Below the pieces are notes generated by a model that made no database searches, was not told the origin of the DNA, and saw nothing but the letters and a program-made list of their open reading frames with translations. From Prorocentrum cordatum (taxonomy: Eukaryota > Sar > Dinophyceae > Prorocentrales > Prorocentraceae), in contig CAUYUJ010019283.1 in assembly GCA_963575745.1 (NCBI GenBank), forward strand, positions 1-64,000: a stretch of DNA of 64,000 bases. The letters run 5' to 3'. Made by a program: the position numbers and the translations under genes. Below are positions 53,901 through 62,894 of this stretch, one piece after another (the stretch's first letter is position 1; each line of letters begins with the position of its first letter).

Positions 53901-54047
53901 CAAGGCCCTCTGCTCCAGCGCCTCCACCGCGCCGGGCGTGCCTTCGCCGAGCTGCTTACGCCCTCGCCCGATGGTGCTGCGCCGCCACTCACCCTCCAAG
54001 CTATTCTGTCATCGCTCCGCGGCGCTCCGCCTGGTGCCCCGCGCTAA
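47901..54047 (+). CDS. LINE polyprotein: endonuclease, reverse transcriptase, zinc knuckle, RNase H
   Basis: Intact 2048-residue frame. Residues ~196-475: exonuclease-endonuclease-phosphatase domain (IHLVSLNITSLPAN; QETRH near 230; YFICMDANTN near 380; SRIDYI near 432; SHVGL near 459). Residues ~835-1175: RT (GGLDGW near 859; ALDRQKCFDY near 982 with the first Asp; GHLQGSSWS; FVDDSN near 1075 with the Asp pair). ICRYCDEEEETQEHTVRDC near 1416 is a C-x2-C-x8-H-x4-C knuckle. Residues ~1510-1670: RNase H with all four acidic residues (ATDGAC, AETLA, VDNQ, ADALA). The C-terminal ~370 residues are Pro/Ala-rich with a short coiled coil near 1970-2015 (MAALQQRCAALAADLAAAQA). The true start may be Met161 (48381), because the first 160 residues are low-information. 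It would nick DNA and copy its RNA at the target. No separate ORF1 is seen. Confidence 0.9.
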   Translation: MDEAQRQATDRAARHVQLVADALAERPPPQPQGPPHEQAVPADAAHHGTDGAGAPPQDGPAVSRAQYVRARCAAAAPSCRRWFAFVLVLGRADRGVASLSLCCRLTSPPPVPHGTGVRRIFRGSFADVYEPPPAQRRPCLAYTSGLTAASAPSKPICRDAMSSYCGQAFYLGEGQAALHRAGRANPSSTDGDGPGRSIHLVSLNITSLPANWPTITALGVDHNAAVIALQETRHAKPTRQAIATNAANPHHGGYQASLGPDLDLARAQRKAAHGGTDHTVEGNTGASGGVAILSKDAIVDSTVDDTASCIATLKAKKRWHEAFLPLCTQHRRRRRRNNHGPAGIYIASLYGVAGGDSTDLFRLADCAAARVGSAPYFICMDANTNIDDNPHLLHMMQHGWFNVAEGTPDHTMHTYGNIPDWDRVTKCPRTSRIDYIIANQAARSLVTDFCYLRDLPAKSHVGLQVTLDLSRLDHTAPRLLAPTPYPPNDGAHEDHELQALGTLIAGRYHDRMEQADTRDDVERMFALANEASHECHLTRLRDLPPPPPDHPKKKAPTMRGLTPTFEERPAVPRAFPTYGASTIHMNRLRKLHRQLCELRFIGQHHHIDCRAIPPYLAQRIDCTWTAARLLCHKLRPTALLAFPEAWTPDVPAPRGEHLDRLIQNLDSELARRANRAKAERIKIWAEGVREPSGRKAAIYARAADCSPTAYLRTPTTPDDAQLHCDTTAFNPDQASTGDRDADTDAGGFSPSDGSLLDTDNDEGHTRDPPPVQVPDALPANAIVANTKDMLKLMVDTWEPILGRYRARAGHDAEAMPTWADFYDEYRQELPTPSPAAPFHLTDDQLIHFIRTRSPRRAGGLDGWTTKEAKELPDDILRLFASVLRAMQRTGTIPEPLLHVPNPCLRKGRGELPTDQRLLSVLSVWMYAWEAPAYRSLTTWRQGWTHATSFGAVPKATIGDVSTSLALRIEHARALLLPLAGAALDRQKCFDYLITDICLNLALHAGCPQDIVTVRRNFYRHHKRYIRMNGAYSKDLARTNGHLQGSSWSLDDIKLLMCVWTKRQHRYVPRSLSTTFVDDSNSTTHTASELQKSLDETAKFDRFSGQRIHPGKVAGWALTDELHAAVTQLTLADRPLRVVDSFKLVGSYINAEAAPAPAALNLTATADARVRRATIRLPRIGKLPSPMLIKARHARSLAASVCTTGTDIQAPSGPAKTAYNHALKAAIRPKGNKWVEFWTLMAVCVPGHALEIDAITQREAFLCLRRQVNRDVTLCGLARDLQHHVQTLFGGGPVGRLVQSLQQLRWTWPTFGIMYDDWGCQISWLNLPQNAFLHMLRASQRRAFLRRIKPRRHDLGYLASVRQGLDLFASTWLARTKGAAKCTAWQLALLLNYLSGGDHTQQRRSRSNTSADPSPICRYCDEEEETQEHTVRDCKCWARERLPLTTLISDDQWARLPPHTRHCGLFDEDPALLDLQADLARDPLPQPMPRPPPEGDPAASAQDTYTTYLDYDTGWTWVYAATDGACTNQAIPLLARAGYGVYYGIDHRMNYSARVHGLTQNAQVAETLAIVHLTACAERPVHVFVDNQAVVDGFQSIIDGHPAPQGTHAELWEKIHRCVMAKPNMFRVEKIASHLGDLGIDLGLIGPIAEEFNRQADALATAAARTHNLPDDIVEAAKTRHRQATVLHGVAVAIYERRHRTLPLPHRRAGFTAAELSKMEPNPLLSDQAPPAAGPSIPQDPDELWAEAQRAMLDEQEDDPFGFGGGLDFLDDGPASANPAPSGNLSTPTATPPPRATSHPHDDVAHRQDADDDLYDPLGLSGSIDDAPPTPHAADDAAPSRRHPTTRPTSEPSHGIMIGPTVPPTPSPHQRQPAGAAPAPPQGTEPVRPSHPVHAFTVAGSEDAALPSSRGVALAAPALGPRVTLQSPLKGDGRQHTERRAALVHHLARRTDDLVPATRPAAAGTEQPPLTDRETELSQSMAALQQRCAALAADLAAAQARQGPLLQRLHRAGRAFAELLTPSPDGAAPPLTLQAILSSLRGAPPGAPR

Positions 54048-54412
54048 TCTCCTCCTTTCTGCCTGCCCGTGTGTGCGCGTGGCCCCGCGTCCACGGTGTC
54101 AGGGCGTGGGGGCGGGGGGTGCCCCGTCCCTGCGCGCCGCTTTGCGGCCGAGCGCCCAACTGGCGGTCTGCCAAGCCGCCTAGCCACGTGTCAGCACGTC
54201 GCCTTCCTTGTTGGGGCCTTCTTCTTCACGCGGTCTGACACGTGAGATCTTCACCGTCTGTCCGCCGTCTGTAGCGTCTGTCGCATTGCGCCGGGGGAGG
54301 GGGTTTTGTTGCCCGCCCTCGTATCTCAAGGCTGCACCGCCGCAAATAGTGTTTGGCGAGTTGTCGCACCGCAGTGCGCCTCGCGGACGGACCCTGGTCC
54401 GCCTACTTGTCC

Positions 54413-54945
<533 letters not shown>

Positions 54946-55029
54946 TCTGGGGGGCGGCGGCTACTATCCGCCGCGTCTGGGCCAGGGCAATGACCGTCGT
55001 TCTGGACATGGCCGTGGTAAATTGCTGGC

Positions 55030-56201
55030 TCATGTCGGGGCCTCGTGGCCCCGGAGGGTCGGGCTCGAAAGCGTTTTGTGCCGCAAAATACTACGGGGAC
55101 AGGGGGGGGGGCGGTCGCCTTGGGCTCCTGGAGAGCCTCCTCTTGGGGTCTGCGGCTGGATGGCCCTGTCGGCTTGCCGCGCCTTAGCTTGTTCCGAAAA
55201 AACCGAGTCCAAATCTTGTTTTCCACGGCGCTGCGGAGGCCGTGGCTGATTGGTCCCCTTGGAGACCGAGCTATGCCCTAGGATCTTGTCCTCGGGGAGA
55301 TCGATGCTCGGATGATCTGTGCCTAGCTCCTCCTCGATGTCTCCGAAGTTACTGATGTACCCTGTGCTCTGGTGAGCTGTGCCTAACTCCTCCTGGGTGT
55401 CTCTGAAGTCCCTGACGTACCCCTGATCTGGTAAACTACTGGCGATCTCCCCTGAGTCCTCGTTCTCGTGACCTGGATAGTTCCTGAGACCTCTTCTTCT
55501 TCGAAGCGTGCGAGGCTCGGCCAGGTGGGCGACCGTTGAGACAAAGACAATGAGCAGACTGAAGACGACGATGTCACGACGAACGCTGGCCCCAGCGTCC
55601 GACATGTGCGATGCTGGACCACCTGCAAACCATAACCAAAGACAGAAAAACACTGAAGAGCTCTCTGAGGCACCGAGACACCATGGCTAAGTGGCCTCAC
55701 CATCTCTGCTATCCGGTGGCCTGCTTCCAACTTTTTCAAAACCAATGGTGCTCCCGAAGCGCCCTGAAGCCATGGTGTTGTCAGGTAGGCTGATCGCGCA
55801 CTTCAGGAAGTCCAGGAGATTGGCCTAGAAGATGTGAAGTACATCCTCCAAGAGACCCGTTGTCTCGATAACTCCCCAAATTCCAAACAAACAGAGCGGG
55901 AACAAGATGGTACTGATGACCCTGGCTGGCGACTCCGGGTGCTGAGGCCCGTCTATGATGGTCAGGAGGAACGTCAACGTCCTGCAGTCCTATGCCCGCC
56001 AGGGCACGCGCCTCGCGGTTCAGAGCCTCGACCCCGACGAGGTCGCTCCCCGCGCCTGGGGTCTACCAAACCCTGGCGCGGAAGCGTCGCCAGGTAGATG
56101 TCCTCGAACTGGATATCCTGGTGGATCTTCGTCCAGAAAGCTGCCTCCCGGGGCGTCGGCGTCTCGGGGGACCAATCGACCTCGGAGACTTCGTTGAACG
56201 T
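55030..56201 (-). pseudogene. Copia region between gag knuckle and LINE junction (protease area)
   Basis: After the CCHC knuckle the minus strand has protein-like pieces with frame changes: EAAFWTKIHQDIQFEDIYLA-like sequence near 56090-56150, and a 207-codon frame (55653-55030) with a hydrophobic segment (IVVFSLLIVFVSTVAHLAEP) and YVRDFRDTQEELGTAHQSTG, then a near-repeat YISNFGDIEEELGTDHPS. A retroviral-type protease should lie here, but its D-[ST]-G motif was not found. The two DTQEELGTxH / DIEEELGTxH copies indicate an internal 24-residue duplication. Confidence 0.4.
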
Positions 56202-56897
56202 TTAGGCCGAGAGCTCCTGACGATCTGTGCTGTTCTGACCTGCGTTCCAAAGACACTCCTTGCTCCAATGTCCCTTTTGATTGCATGTCTTGCACCAGGT
56301 AATTCTCATTATCTGCTTGAAGGTGGGGTTCGGCCGACGTGTAGCTCTGTCTCCCCAGGCTGCGCCGTCGGCCATGGCGGCTCCGCGCGCCAGCCAATCT
56401 TCCCGCTGACGGGGGTTCCGGCCTGAGGAAGAGGTGGTGCCCGGCGGCCTCCGAGGTACTCTCTGTTTTTCTTTGCGGCCCTCTTGAAATCTTTGTTCCC
56501 CTTCCCATGAGCGGCCGCTGGGTCTCGCCGCGAATGCCTGGAAGGCAGCATGTACATGGTCGTAAAGGTGCAGGTCCTCGAGCTCCTCCATGAACACAAC
56601 GGCGTCGTCTTCGTCCAGGTCGTCGTTTTGTTCGGAAGTGCCGTCGCCAGTCTCCTCGCCGCCGTCACACCGATCAGCGGGGAAAGAGGGAGAGGAGAGA
56701 ATCTGATCAGCATGCTCGCCCTCCATCGCTGGCTCTTCGGCCATTGTTGGTGCGGCAAGCATCGCACCTGCGCCAGAGCGGCCTGGCAGGAACTTCTCAG
56801 CACCAGCGGCGTCCATCTGGGCGCAGCGCCCACGCCGCGCTCTCGTAATCCAGGGGACCCTGCGTGAGTGTACGGAGGGTCTGTTGACCTTGGGCAT
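56202..56897 (-). pseudogene. Copia gag C-terminus with CCHC zinc knuckle
   Basis: The frame has an acidic stretch (NDDLDEDDAVVFMEELEDLH), basic linker and, near the end, ITWCKTCNQKGHWSKECLWN: C-x2-C-x4-H-x4-C, the nucleic-acid-binding knuckle of Gag. It lies in a different frame from the preceding gag piece (one frameshift near 56850). Confidence 0.8.
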
Positions 56898-57408
56898 TCA
56901 GCCCTGCTCCTTCTTCAAGGAAGGGCCCCTTCAACTTGGAGGAGAACCACATGTCATGACCGTCGGCCTCCGAGAGCTGGGCCTCTCTCCTGATCGCATG
57001 CTGCACCAGGGACTCGCGCGGCTGGCGCGCCGCCGCGCACAGGGCTCTCCTGCCAACCCTGCCGAAGTCGTCGCCTTCACGCTCGCCAGCCATAGCGTCC
57101 ATTCTCTGCCGGATCACATCGAGCCAGCTGGAGCTATTCAGCGTGCTCTCTGGGATGTCTTCGAACTTGGCCCGAATATTCCAACCGAAGGGCTTCAACA
57201 ACTTTTCGGCCGGCCTCCAGACTGCAACGTCTGTGTTGTTGTTCCATCGTTTAACCGAGCGGTTCCACTATCTATAATGGTTCCACCCTGGCCATGATGG
57301 CGGGTCCGAGTCCGAATAGTCGCCTTTGCCAACGGCTGCGCCGGACCAGCTGTTCCATTGATTGGCTGCTCCCCAGCTGCCCCAGCGGTCCCACTCCTGG
57401 GCTCCCTT

Positions 57409-57456
<48 letters not shown>

Positions 57457-57927
57457 CTTGGCACCCCAATTGTGGTCGTCCCAGCTGCTCTCGTGCCAGC
57501 GCCGGCCTCCTGACTGCCACTCCTCATGACTCCGATCCCTGGCCGGGGAAGCTGCTGCCTTGGCCTGGTCGATGCTCGACTGCCAAGGGTCGGCGCCTGC
57601 TGTCGCCTGAACTGTTGCACCGCTGGCGCCCACAGTCTCCCTGACTATGCCGGCGATCAAATCACGTAACTGCTCTGGCGTCAGCCCTGCTGCGGTCTGG
57701 GCGGCTGGAGCCCTCGCTGGAATGCTCGCTGCGCCCGAGGCTGCAACGCCGTCCTCTACGTCGCCACCCACGCCGTGGAGGCCACGCCAGTCGGGTTCCG
57801 GAAGCGGAGCCCGCGCTGGAGGCGCTAGAAGGGCTCGCCAAGGAAACGCCAGACACCTAGCGTTCCACTCGGCCTCCCATTGGCCGTCTAGCGGGGTACC
57901 CCGCTCCCCTACCAACTGTGACAACAA
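56797..57927 (-). pseudogene. Copia gag N-terminal and capsid-like region
   Basis: The frame 57927-57268 has low-complexity sequence and poly-Asp from (CGT)n, then QEWDRWGSWGAANQW and DPPSWPGWNHYR, a tryptophan-rich gag start I associate with dinoflagellate Copia. The frame 57201-56797 continues with FGWNIRAKFEDIPESTLNSS, CAAARQPRESLVQHAIRREA and LTQGPLDYESAAWALRPD, the helical region before the knuckle. A frameshift near 57230 separates the two. Confidence 0.65.
57408..57456 (+). repeat. (CGT)n microsatellite in gag
   Basis: About 16 GTC units; encodes poly-Asp in the gag frame, so it is in-frame with the polyprotein and can expand without breaking it. Confidence 0.95.
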
Positions 57928-57934
57928 CTCCCCA

Positions 57935-58040
57935 ACCCCTGTGGCTTTTCAGATTTGCGCTAACACTGCATCGGGACGGACATTACACGGCCGAATCTAG
58001 AAATCAAATCCTGGAGCACGTCTACAAGGTGAGAAAGAAA
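57935..58040 (-). repeat. Segment homologous to 40520-40625
   Basis: On the minus strand: CCAGGATTTGATTTCTAGATTC, as in CCAGGATGCGATTTCTGGATTC at the other site, then GTCCGTCCCGATGCAGTG against ACCGTCCCGATACCGTTG, and GGGGTTGGGGA against GGGGTTAGGGA. Same orientation at both ends of the Copia remnant. Too short and too diverged to be called LTRs; it contains the relict-leader position. Confidence 0.55.
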
Positions 58041-58074
58041 AGAAATATGACAAGAAAAAGGAGAGGGCCGGTAT

Positions 58075-58137
58075 TCCGAGGAATTTCTGGAATTTCTGGA
58101 TTTCCTGGGAATTTCTGGAATTTCTGGAATTTGGATG
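58075..58137 (+). repeat. GAATTTCTG short tandem
   Basis: Six near copies of GGAATTTCTG in 60 bp (AGGAATTTCTGGAATTTCTG and on). No other feature between 58041 and 58294. Confidence 0.9.
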
Positions 58138-58294
58138 TGGAGGCCCGTGCGACGCCGCGCCGGCGCTGTGGCAGACACGACACGCTGCTCACCACCCGCG
58201 CCCTCGCCGGCTGTCGGCTGGGCTGTCAAAAAAAACCGAGAGGTGTGGTGAACTGCGGCCGCGATTCCCCAAATCGGTTCGAAGCTCCTGGGGA

Positions 58295-58472
58295 GTTAAT
58301 TACGCAGAAAGCATCTATACACCACCACCGTGCCAAGCCAGGGCCATCCTGGGCCCTAGGATGGTGTATACGCCCTCCTGGCCGAGCCAGGAGCGTCTAT
58401 GCACCATCCTACGGCCCAGGATGGCCCTGGCCTGGCACGGTGGTGGTGTATAGATGCCTTCGTCGGAATTAA
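58295..58472. mobile_element. 178-bp foldback MITE bounded by TTAA
   Basis: Two ~87-bp arms (58295-58381 and 58385-58472) are near-perfect reverse complements with a 3-bp loop CGA. Outer parts TTAATTACGCAGAAAGCATC and its partner differ at 4 of 21 positions; the inner ATACACCACCACCGTGCCA is identical. Both ends are TTAA, the target of piggyBac-type transposases; whether TTAA is a target duplication or part of the arms cannot be told from one copy. Transcripts would form a long hairpin RNA. Confidence 0.8.
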
Positions 58473-59484
58473 TGAAGTTCTACTGGAACCCTCGTGGGGC
58501 CCTCTGAAGTCGCCCCTTTCTCGTCATCTCGCCCTCGCTCCTCCTCTTCTCTCCTGTTCCCAAGGCTGCGCGGCGCTGTGCTTTGCCGTCTGTGTCCGAG
58601 GCAACCCACACATTGTGCTGTCATGTGCGGTCAGAGGGTCGTACACAAGCTCCACCCCCCGGACTGGGCACGGCACCATCGGGTTGCTGACCAGCGGTCG
58701 TGTACAGTGAACGAATCCACAGATTGTATTGTCGAGTGCGGGCAATCTATGTTTGAAGGCCATCCTCAGATAGTATTGCCAAGTAAAGACAAGTGTCCCT
58801 GGTCCACAGTTTGTTGTGTCAAATGCGGACGGATTGCCTGGGCTTGCGCGCACACAATCTGCGGACAGGAAGCGCGACGAAGAGAGGAGGAGAGTACGGG
58901 TCCGAGGGAACCACGCCATGCACACTGCTGATAACTATTCGGATCGGATCGACGAAATTGCGACCACGCGCCCATTTGCAATCTAGTCGTGCCCACCGCC
59001 GGTGAGTAGTTTTTTTCCCCCTCGTTCGCTGACCGCGCGCCTCGATGAATCCAGCTGCGCCAAGCGCGGTCCAGGGAAGGATTGGGCGCAGTTGCACCAT
59101 GTCACGCCGGAGGTGCTGGATGGCGCCAGCCCTACGCCACTGCAGCGTGGGATTGTTTCCGACGTCGCACGAACATCGTTTTTCAATCGAATTTGCCAGA
59201 CGGGCGCGTCGCCCCTTGCCGAGCTGGTCGGCATTCGATTAGTCCGCGGGGCCAAATCCGGACAGTACTTGAATCTGTGGAATTTGGCGGCTAGATATGC
59301 ACAACTCTATAAAGAACATAACAGACAATCCCGAAATACAATCCAAAACGGTTTACGGGAAGATGAAAATAAACTGGACAAAACAAGCCAGAACCGAATC
59401 CAATAAGTATCAATCGTGGTGGAGGGTTGCTGGAACTGCTGAACGCGTATACTATGAAGTAAGACTACGGGATTGGGTGCTGTA
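58473..59484. other. No gene; degenerate repeat of CACAGATTGTATTGTC-like words
   Basis: 58600-58880 has four or five diverged ~60-80-bp units around CCACAGATTGTATTGTCGAG, CCTCAGATAGTATTGCCAAG, CCACAGTTTGTTGTGTCAAA and ACACAATCTGCGGAC. 58900-59484 contains only short frames without family resemblance (for example 59002-59406 on plus). Confidence 0.45.
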
Positions 59485-59795
59485 TACTGTTGCCGATTCA
59501 ATTTCCGTGCATTGCCGATCCCATTAACGTGAGCTGCCGATTCTGCCGTTGTGCATTTCCGTTTTGATGTTTGCAAGTTGCCAATTCCGTCGCTGCAAGT
59601 TACCGGCTCCGATCTTTTCAATTGCTGATCCCGTCAATGCAAAGTGCCGATTCCGTCGCTACACGTTGCCGCTTCCTGTTTCAATCGTTACAAGCTGCTG
59701 ATTCCGTGGCTGCAAATTGCCAATTTTGTCGTTGCACAATTCCGATCCCCTCGTCTAATTAATTGCCGAATCCGTCGTTCAATTGCCGATGCCGG
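59485..59795 (+). repeat. Degenerate ~25-35-bp tandem (TTGCCGATTCCGTCGCTGC)
   Basis: About ten diverged copies of TGCCGATTCCGTCGTTGCAA interleaved with TTCCGATC or TTTCAATTG words. A short duplication of GCGTTTAGATACACA follows at 59880-59910. Confidence 0.75.
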
Positions 59796-60910
59796 ACCGC
59801 ATTGCCGCATTCTGCACCATCTTACTGCACTGCGAACGGGTCTATGTCTGGATTGTCATACGTGCTCCCAATACCAAGAGCGTTTAGATACACAGCGTTT
59901 AGATACACAAGACACACGAATAACCACTCTGATGCAAACGGCCCCATGCATGATACCAAATTTTCGTTCCAACAAATTTAATCCGTCAATCTGGCAATGC
60001 TAATTGCTGGAGGTCGGCTTGCGCTGATTCGAAGCGCAATATTGTGATCCTGTGTTTTCCACTGACTCGAATAGAATTCGATGATCGAAGAACAAAGCTA
60101 CCCCCCCAGCATCATGCGAGTAAAGAGCGGCAAAATCCATAGGATGCATATCTGTGGGTGGGACTGGGATGCAGGTAGTGCGCAACATGCGCTGCACATT
60201 GCGGTCGGGAATGCACGCTCCAGCTTCTGCCGACACTTGCCTCCACGCTGTTGCAGATGCCCGGCGACGGCCACCATGCTCTCGCAGAGCACTGCAACCT
60301 CGCCGAACAACTCCATGACCGTCCGCCGAGGAGCGCGCCGGGACCACTCGCTGGTCGTGCGGAGGGGGGGGGGGACAGAGCAACCTCGGCCGGCGGGTGC
60401 GCGGTCGCTCGAAAGGGAGCTGGCCATCGCTTGGACGTCCATTCTCTGTGTTCTTTTTCGGTTTCGTGCGTGGCTTTTTCGCCAAGTGATCAAGGATGCT
60501 CCTCGATGGTCCTCGCCGAAGGAAACTCGCACACGTCCGAGCGATGCCAAGGGAGTGGGAGGGGCGACAATTTGGATGACAGGGCGGGACGGGGCGACAT
60601 CGGGGTGAGGCAGGCTGGGCCGGGCGCGGTCTGGGCCGCTCTGGGCTCTGCGCGGCTGGGTCGAAAGGGCCTGCCGGGCCGGGTCGGGCTGGCGGAGGGG
60701 GGTACCAGAACCGGGGGCCAGCGGCCGAAGACGACGGCGAGAGGTTGCCATACGCAGCTCCGACCGGCTCAGAAACGTCTGGGACGAGGCTGGCCCCGCG
60801 TCCTCCGGTCACGCCCCAAGTTGCCCCAGAGAAGCCTTGCCGAGTCCCCCCCCCTGGCCCCAAGACGCCCTCGAGGGAACACGACGAGAAAGCCATCCGC
60901 GCGCGAGCAC
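59796..60910. other. No gene recognised
   Basis: Moderate-to-high GC DNA. Frames such as 60000-60896 (minus) are low-information and overlap equally long plus-strand frames. No repeat shared with the rest of the window was seen. Confidence 0.4.
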
Positions 60911-61102
60911 TTTTCGACTACACGCAAGAGTGACCCTGGGCAAGGGTGACCTTTGGTGCGCGGTTATTGGGGTCCGCGGGTGAGCCGAACACAAGCGCGC
61001 AAGACGCTACTGCCACCTCGCGTTCGGCGATCGGGGGACCCCATTGGGCCCGCACCAAAGGTCACTCTGGCGAAAGGTCACTCTTGCGTCTAGTCGAACT
61101 TT
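60911..61102. mobile_element. 192-bp MITE with 8-bp direct repeats
   Basis: Terminal inverted repeats of ~50 bp: TTCGACTACACGCAAGAGTG then ACCTTTGGTGCG on the left, matched by CGCACCAAAGGTCACT and CTCTTGCGTCTAGTCGAA on the right. GCGAGCAC flanks both sides (60903-60910 and 61103-61110), an 8-bp target duplication as made by hAT-type transposases. Within each arm GGTGACC/AGTGACC is repeated. Non-coding, so it depends on a transposase elsewhere. Confidence 0.8.
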
Positions 61103-61255
61103 GCGAGCACCACGCCCTGTCACCGCTCGCGGCTCGCAGTCTGTCTCGCCGGCACACGCTCGGGCGCCTCCTTGGGCTGCCGAGAGCAGGGGAAAGGATG
61201 CCGCGCCGTGCATTGAGGCCGCACGCGGGGTGTATCTAGCTGCCTTCCGTCTGGG
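61103..61255. other. No feature
   Basis: Short GC-rich spacer between the MITE and the (CCT)n tract. Confidence 0.5.
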
Positions 61256-61497
61256 CCTACTCCTCCTCCTCGTCCTCCTCCTCCTCCTTGTCCTCCTCCT
61301 CCTCCTCCTCCTCCTCTCCCTCCTCCTTCTTCTCCTCCTCCTCCTCCTCCTCGTCCTCCTCCTCCTCCTCCTTCTCCTCCTCCTCCTCCTCCTCCTCCTC
61401 CTCCTCCTCCTCCTCCTCCTCCTCCTCCTCCTCCTCCTCCTCCTCCTCCTCCTCCTCCTCCTCCTCCTCCTCCTCCTATTCCTCCTCTTTCTCCTTC
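61256..61497 (+). repeat. (CCT)n tract
   Basis: About 240 bp of TCC/CCT with a few CTT and CGT interruptions. Frames through it are poly-Leu, poly-Ser or poly-Gly and are not genes. Confidence 0.95.
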
Positions 61498-61704
61498 ACT
61501 TCTCGGGCGGGTCCCAAACATATCGGCGCGTTCGTTCTCCTGCGCACCATCGGAGGCGTTGGCTCCAGGCAGAGGCGTCTACCTTATTCCCAACCCTTCT
61601 TGGTTGGGTATTTGTTTTGAATAGAGCACTGCGGTCGCGTCCTCCTCCTCCTCCTCCTCCTCCTCCTCCTCCCGCCCCCCCTGCCTCTTGTCTCCTCTTG
61701 CCTT
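61498..61704 (+). other. Array-3 flank with short second (CCT)n
   Basis: 61614-61632 (TTTTGAATAGAGCACTG) matches the flank of the (GGA)n tract at 40374-40393 in inverse orientation; a second (CCT)n at 61639-61672 leads into the array. Confidence 0.7.
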
Positions 61705-62660
61705 GTTTGGGGGGCTGCGATCAGTGAAACTGTGGCCACTTTCGAGGGCTGCTGGTGGGTCCAGCGGAGTGAGGCACCGCGCGGGCCTGAGCGAGACCTC
61801 GCCGTCCCTGGGGGGCTGCGATCTGCGAAACTGTGGCCACTTTTGAGGGCTGCTGGTGGGTCCAGCGGAGTGAGGCACCGCGCGGATCTGAGCGAGACCT
61901 CGCCGTCCCTGGGGGGCCGCGATCTGCGAACCTGTCGCCACTTTCCAAAGCTGCTGGTGGGTCCAGAGGAATGAGGCACCGCGCGGATCTGAGCGAGAAC
62001 TCGCCGTCCCTTGGAGGCCGCGATCTGCAAAATTGTCGCCACTTTCGAGGGCTGCTGGTGGGTCCAGCGGAGTGAAGCACCGCGCAGTTCTGAGCGAGAC
62101 TTCGCCGTCCCTGGGGGGCTGCGATCTGCAAAATTGTCGCCACTTTCGAGGGCTGCTGGTGGGTCCAGCGGAGTGAAGCACCGCGCGGATCTGAGCGAGA
62201 CTTCGCCGTCCCTGGGGGGCTGCGATCTGCGAAACTGTGGCCACTTTTGAGGGCTGCTGGTGGGTCCAGCGGAGTGGGGCACCGCGCGGATCTGAGCGAG
62301 ACCTCGCCGTCCCTTGGGGGCCGCGATCTGCAAAATTGTCGCCACTTTCGAGGGCTGCTGGTGGGTCCAGCGGGGTGAGGCACCGCGCGGACCTGAGCGA
62401 GACCTTGCCGTCCCTGGGCTGCGATCTGCGAAACTGTCGCCACTTTCAAAGGCTGCTGGTGGGTCCAGCGGGGTGAGGCACCGCGCGGACCTGAGCGAGA
62501 CCTTGCCGTCCCTGGGGGGCTGCGATCTGCGAAACTATCGCCACTTTCGAGGGCTGCTGGTGGGCTCGCCACTTTCGAGGGCTGCTGGTGGGCCCAGCGG
62601 AGTGAGGCACTGCGCGGACCTGAGCGGGGCCTCGCCGTCCCTGGGCGGCCAGATCATGTT
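61705..62660 (+). repeat. 101-bp satellite array 3 (~9.5 units)
   Basis: GCTGCGATC or GCCGCGATC at about 61714, 61814, 61916, 62017, 62118, 62219, 62320, 62418 and 62519: period 98-102. Units read GGGTCCAGCGGAGTGAGGCA and GATCTGAGCGAGACCTCGCC, close to array 1 but fixed for TCCAGCGG where array 1 mostly has TCCTGCGG. The last unit has a ~30-bp internal duplication (CGCCACTTTCGAGGGCTGCT twice at 62538-62590). Confidence 0.95.
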
Positions 62661-62772
62661 GTTGCTGCCCCGCCGACAATTCAAGCCCCTTGCCCACAGT
62701 CTCCTTTCGGACCTTGCGTCTTCCTTCGTGACTCAAGGGTTTCATCGTTTCTCCTTGATTGGGGACCTGCGA
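62661..62772 (+). other. Spacer between array 3 and its tail
   Basis: No repeat found elsewhere in the window; array 1 lacks this spacer. Confidence 0.5.
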
Positions 62773-62894
62773 ACCTTCCGAATGCCGCTCGCAGAAGTAT
62801 ATACGTCGATGTCACGTCGCTGCCTTCTCGTCAAATCTCCCAATCTACTCCCGCCCCGCATTGCGCACGGGTTGGGTACGCTGCCAGGATAATT
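62773..62894 (+). repeat. Shared 3' tail, second copy
   Basis: GAATGCCGCTCGCAGAAGTA, GATGTCACGTCGCTG, CCCCGCATTGCGCACGGGTT, GCCAGGATAATT. Matches 25380-25491 at about 80% by eye, and both copies lose similarity just after TAATT. Confidence 0.75.

Noticed and set aside
59002-59406. 134-codon plus-strand frame
   Set aside because: Protein-like in places but no recognisable domain or neighbouring exons; not supported as a gene.
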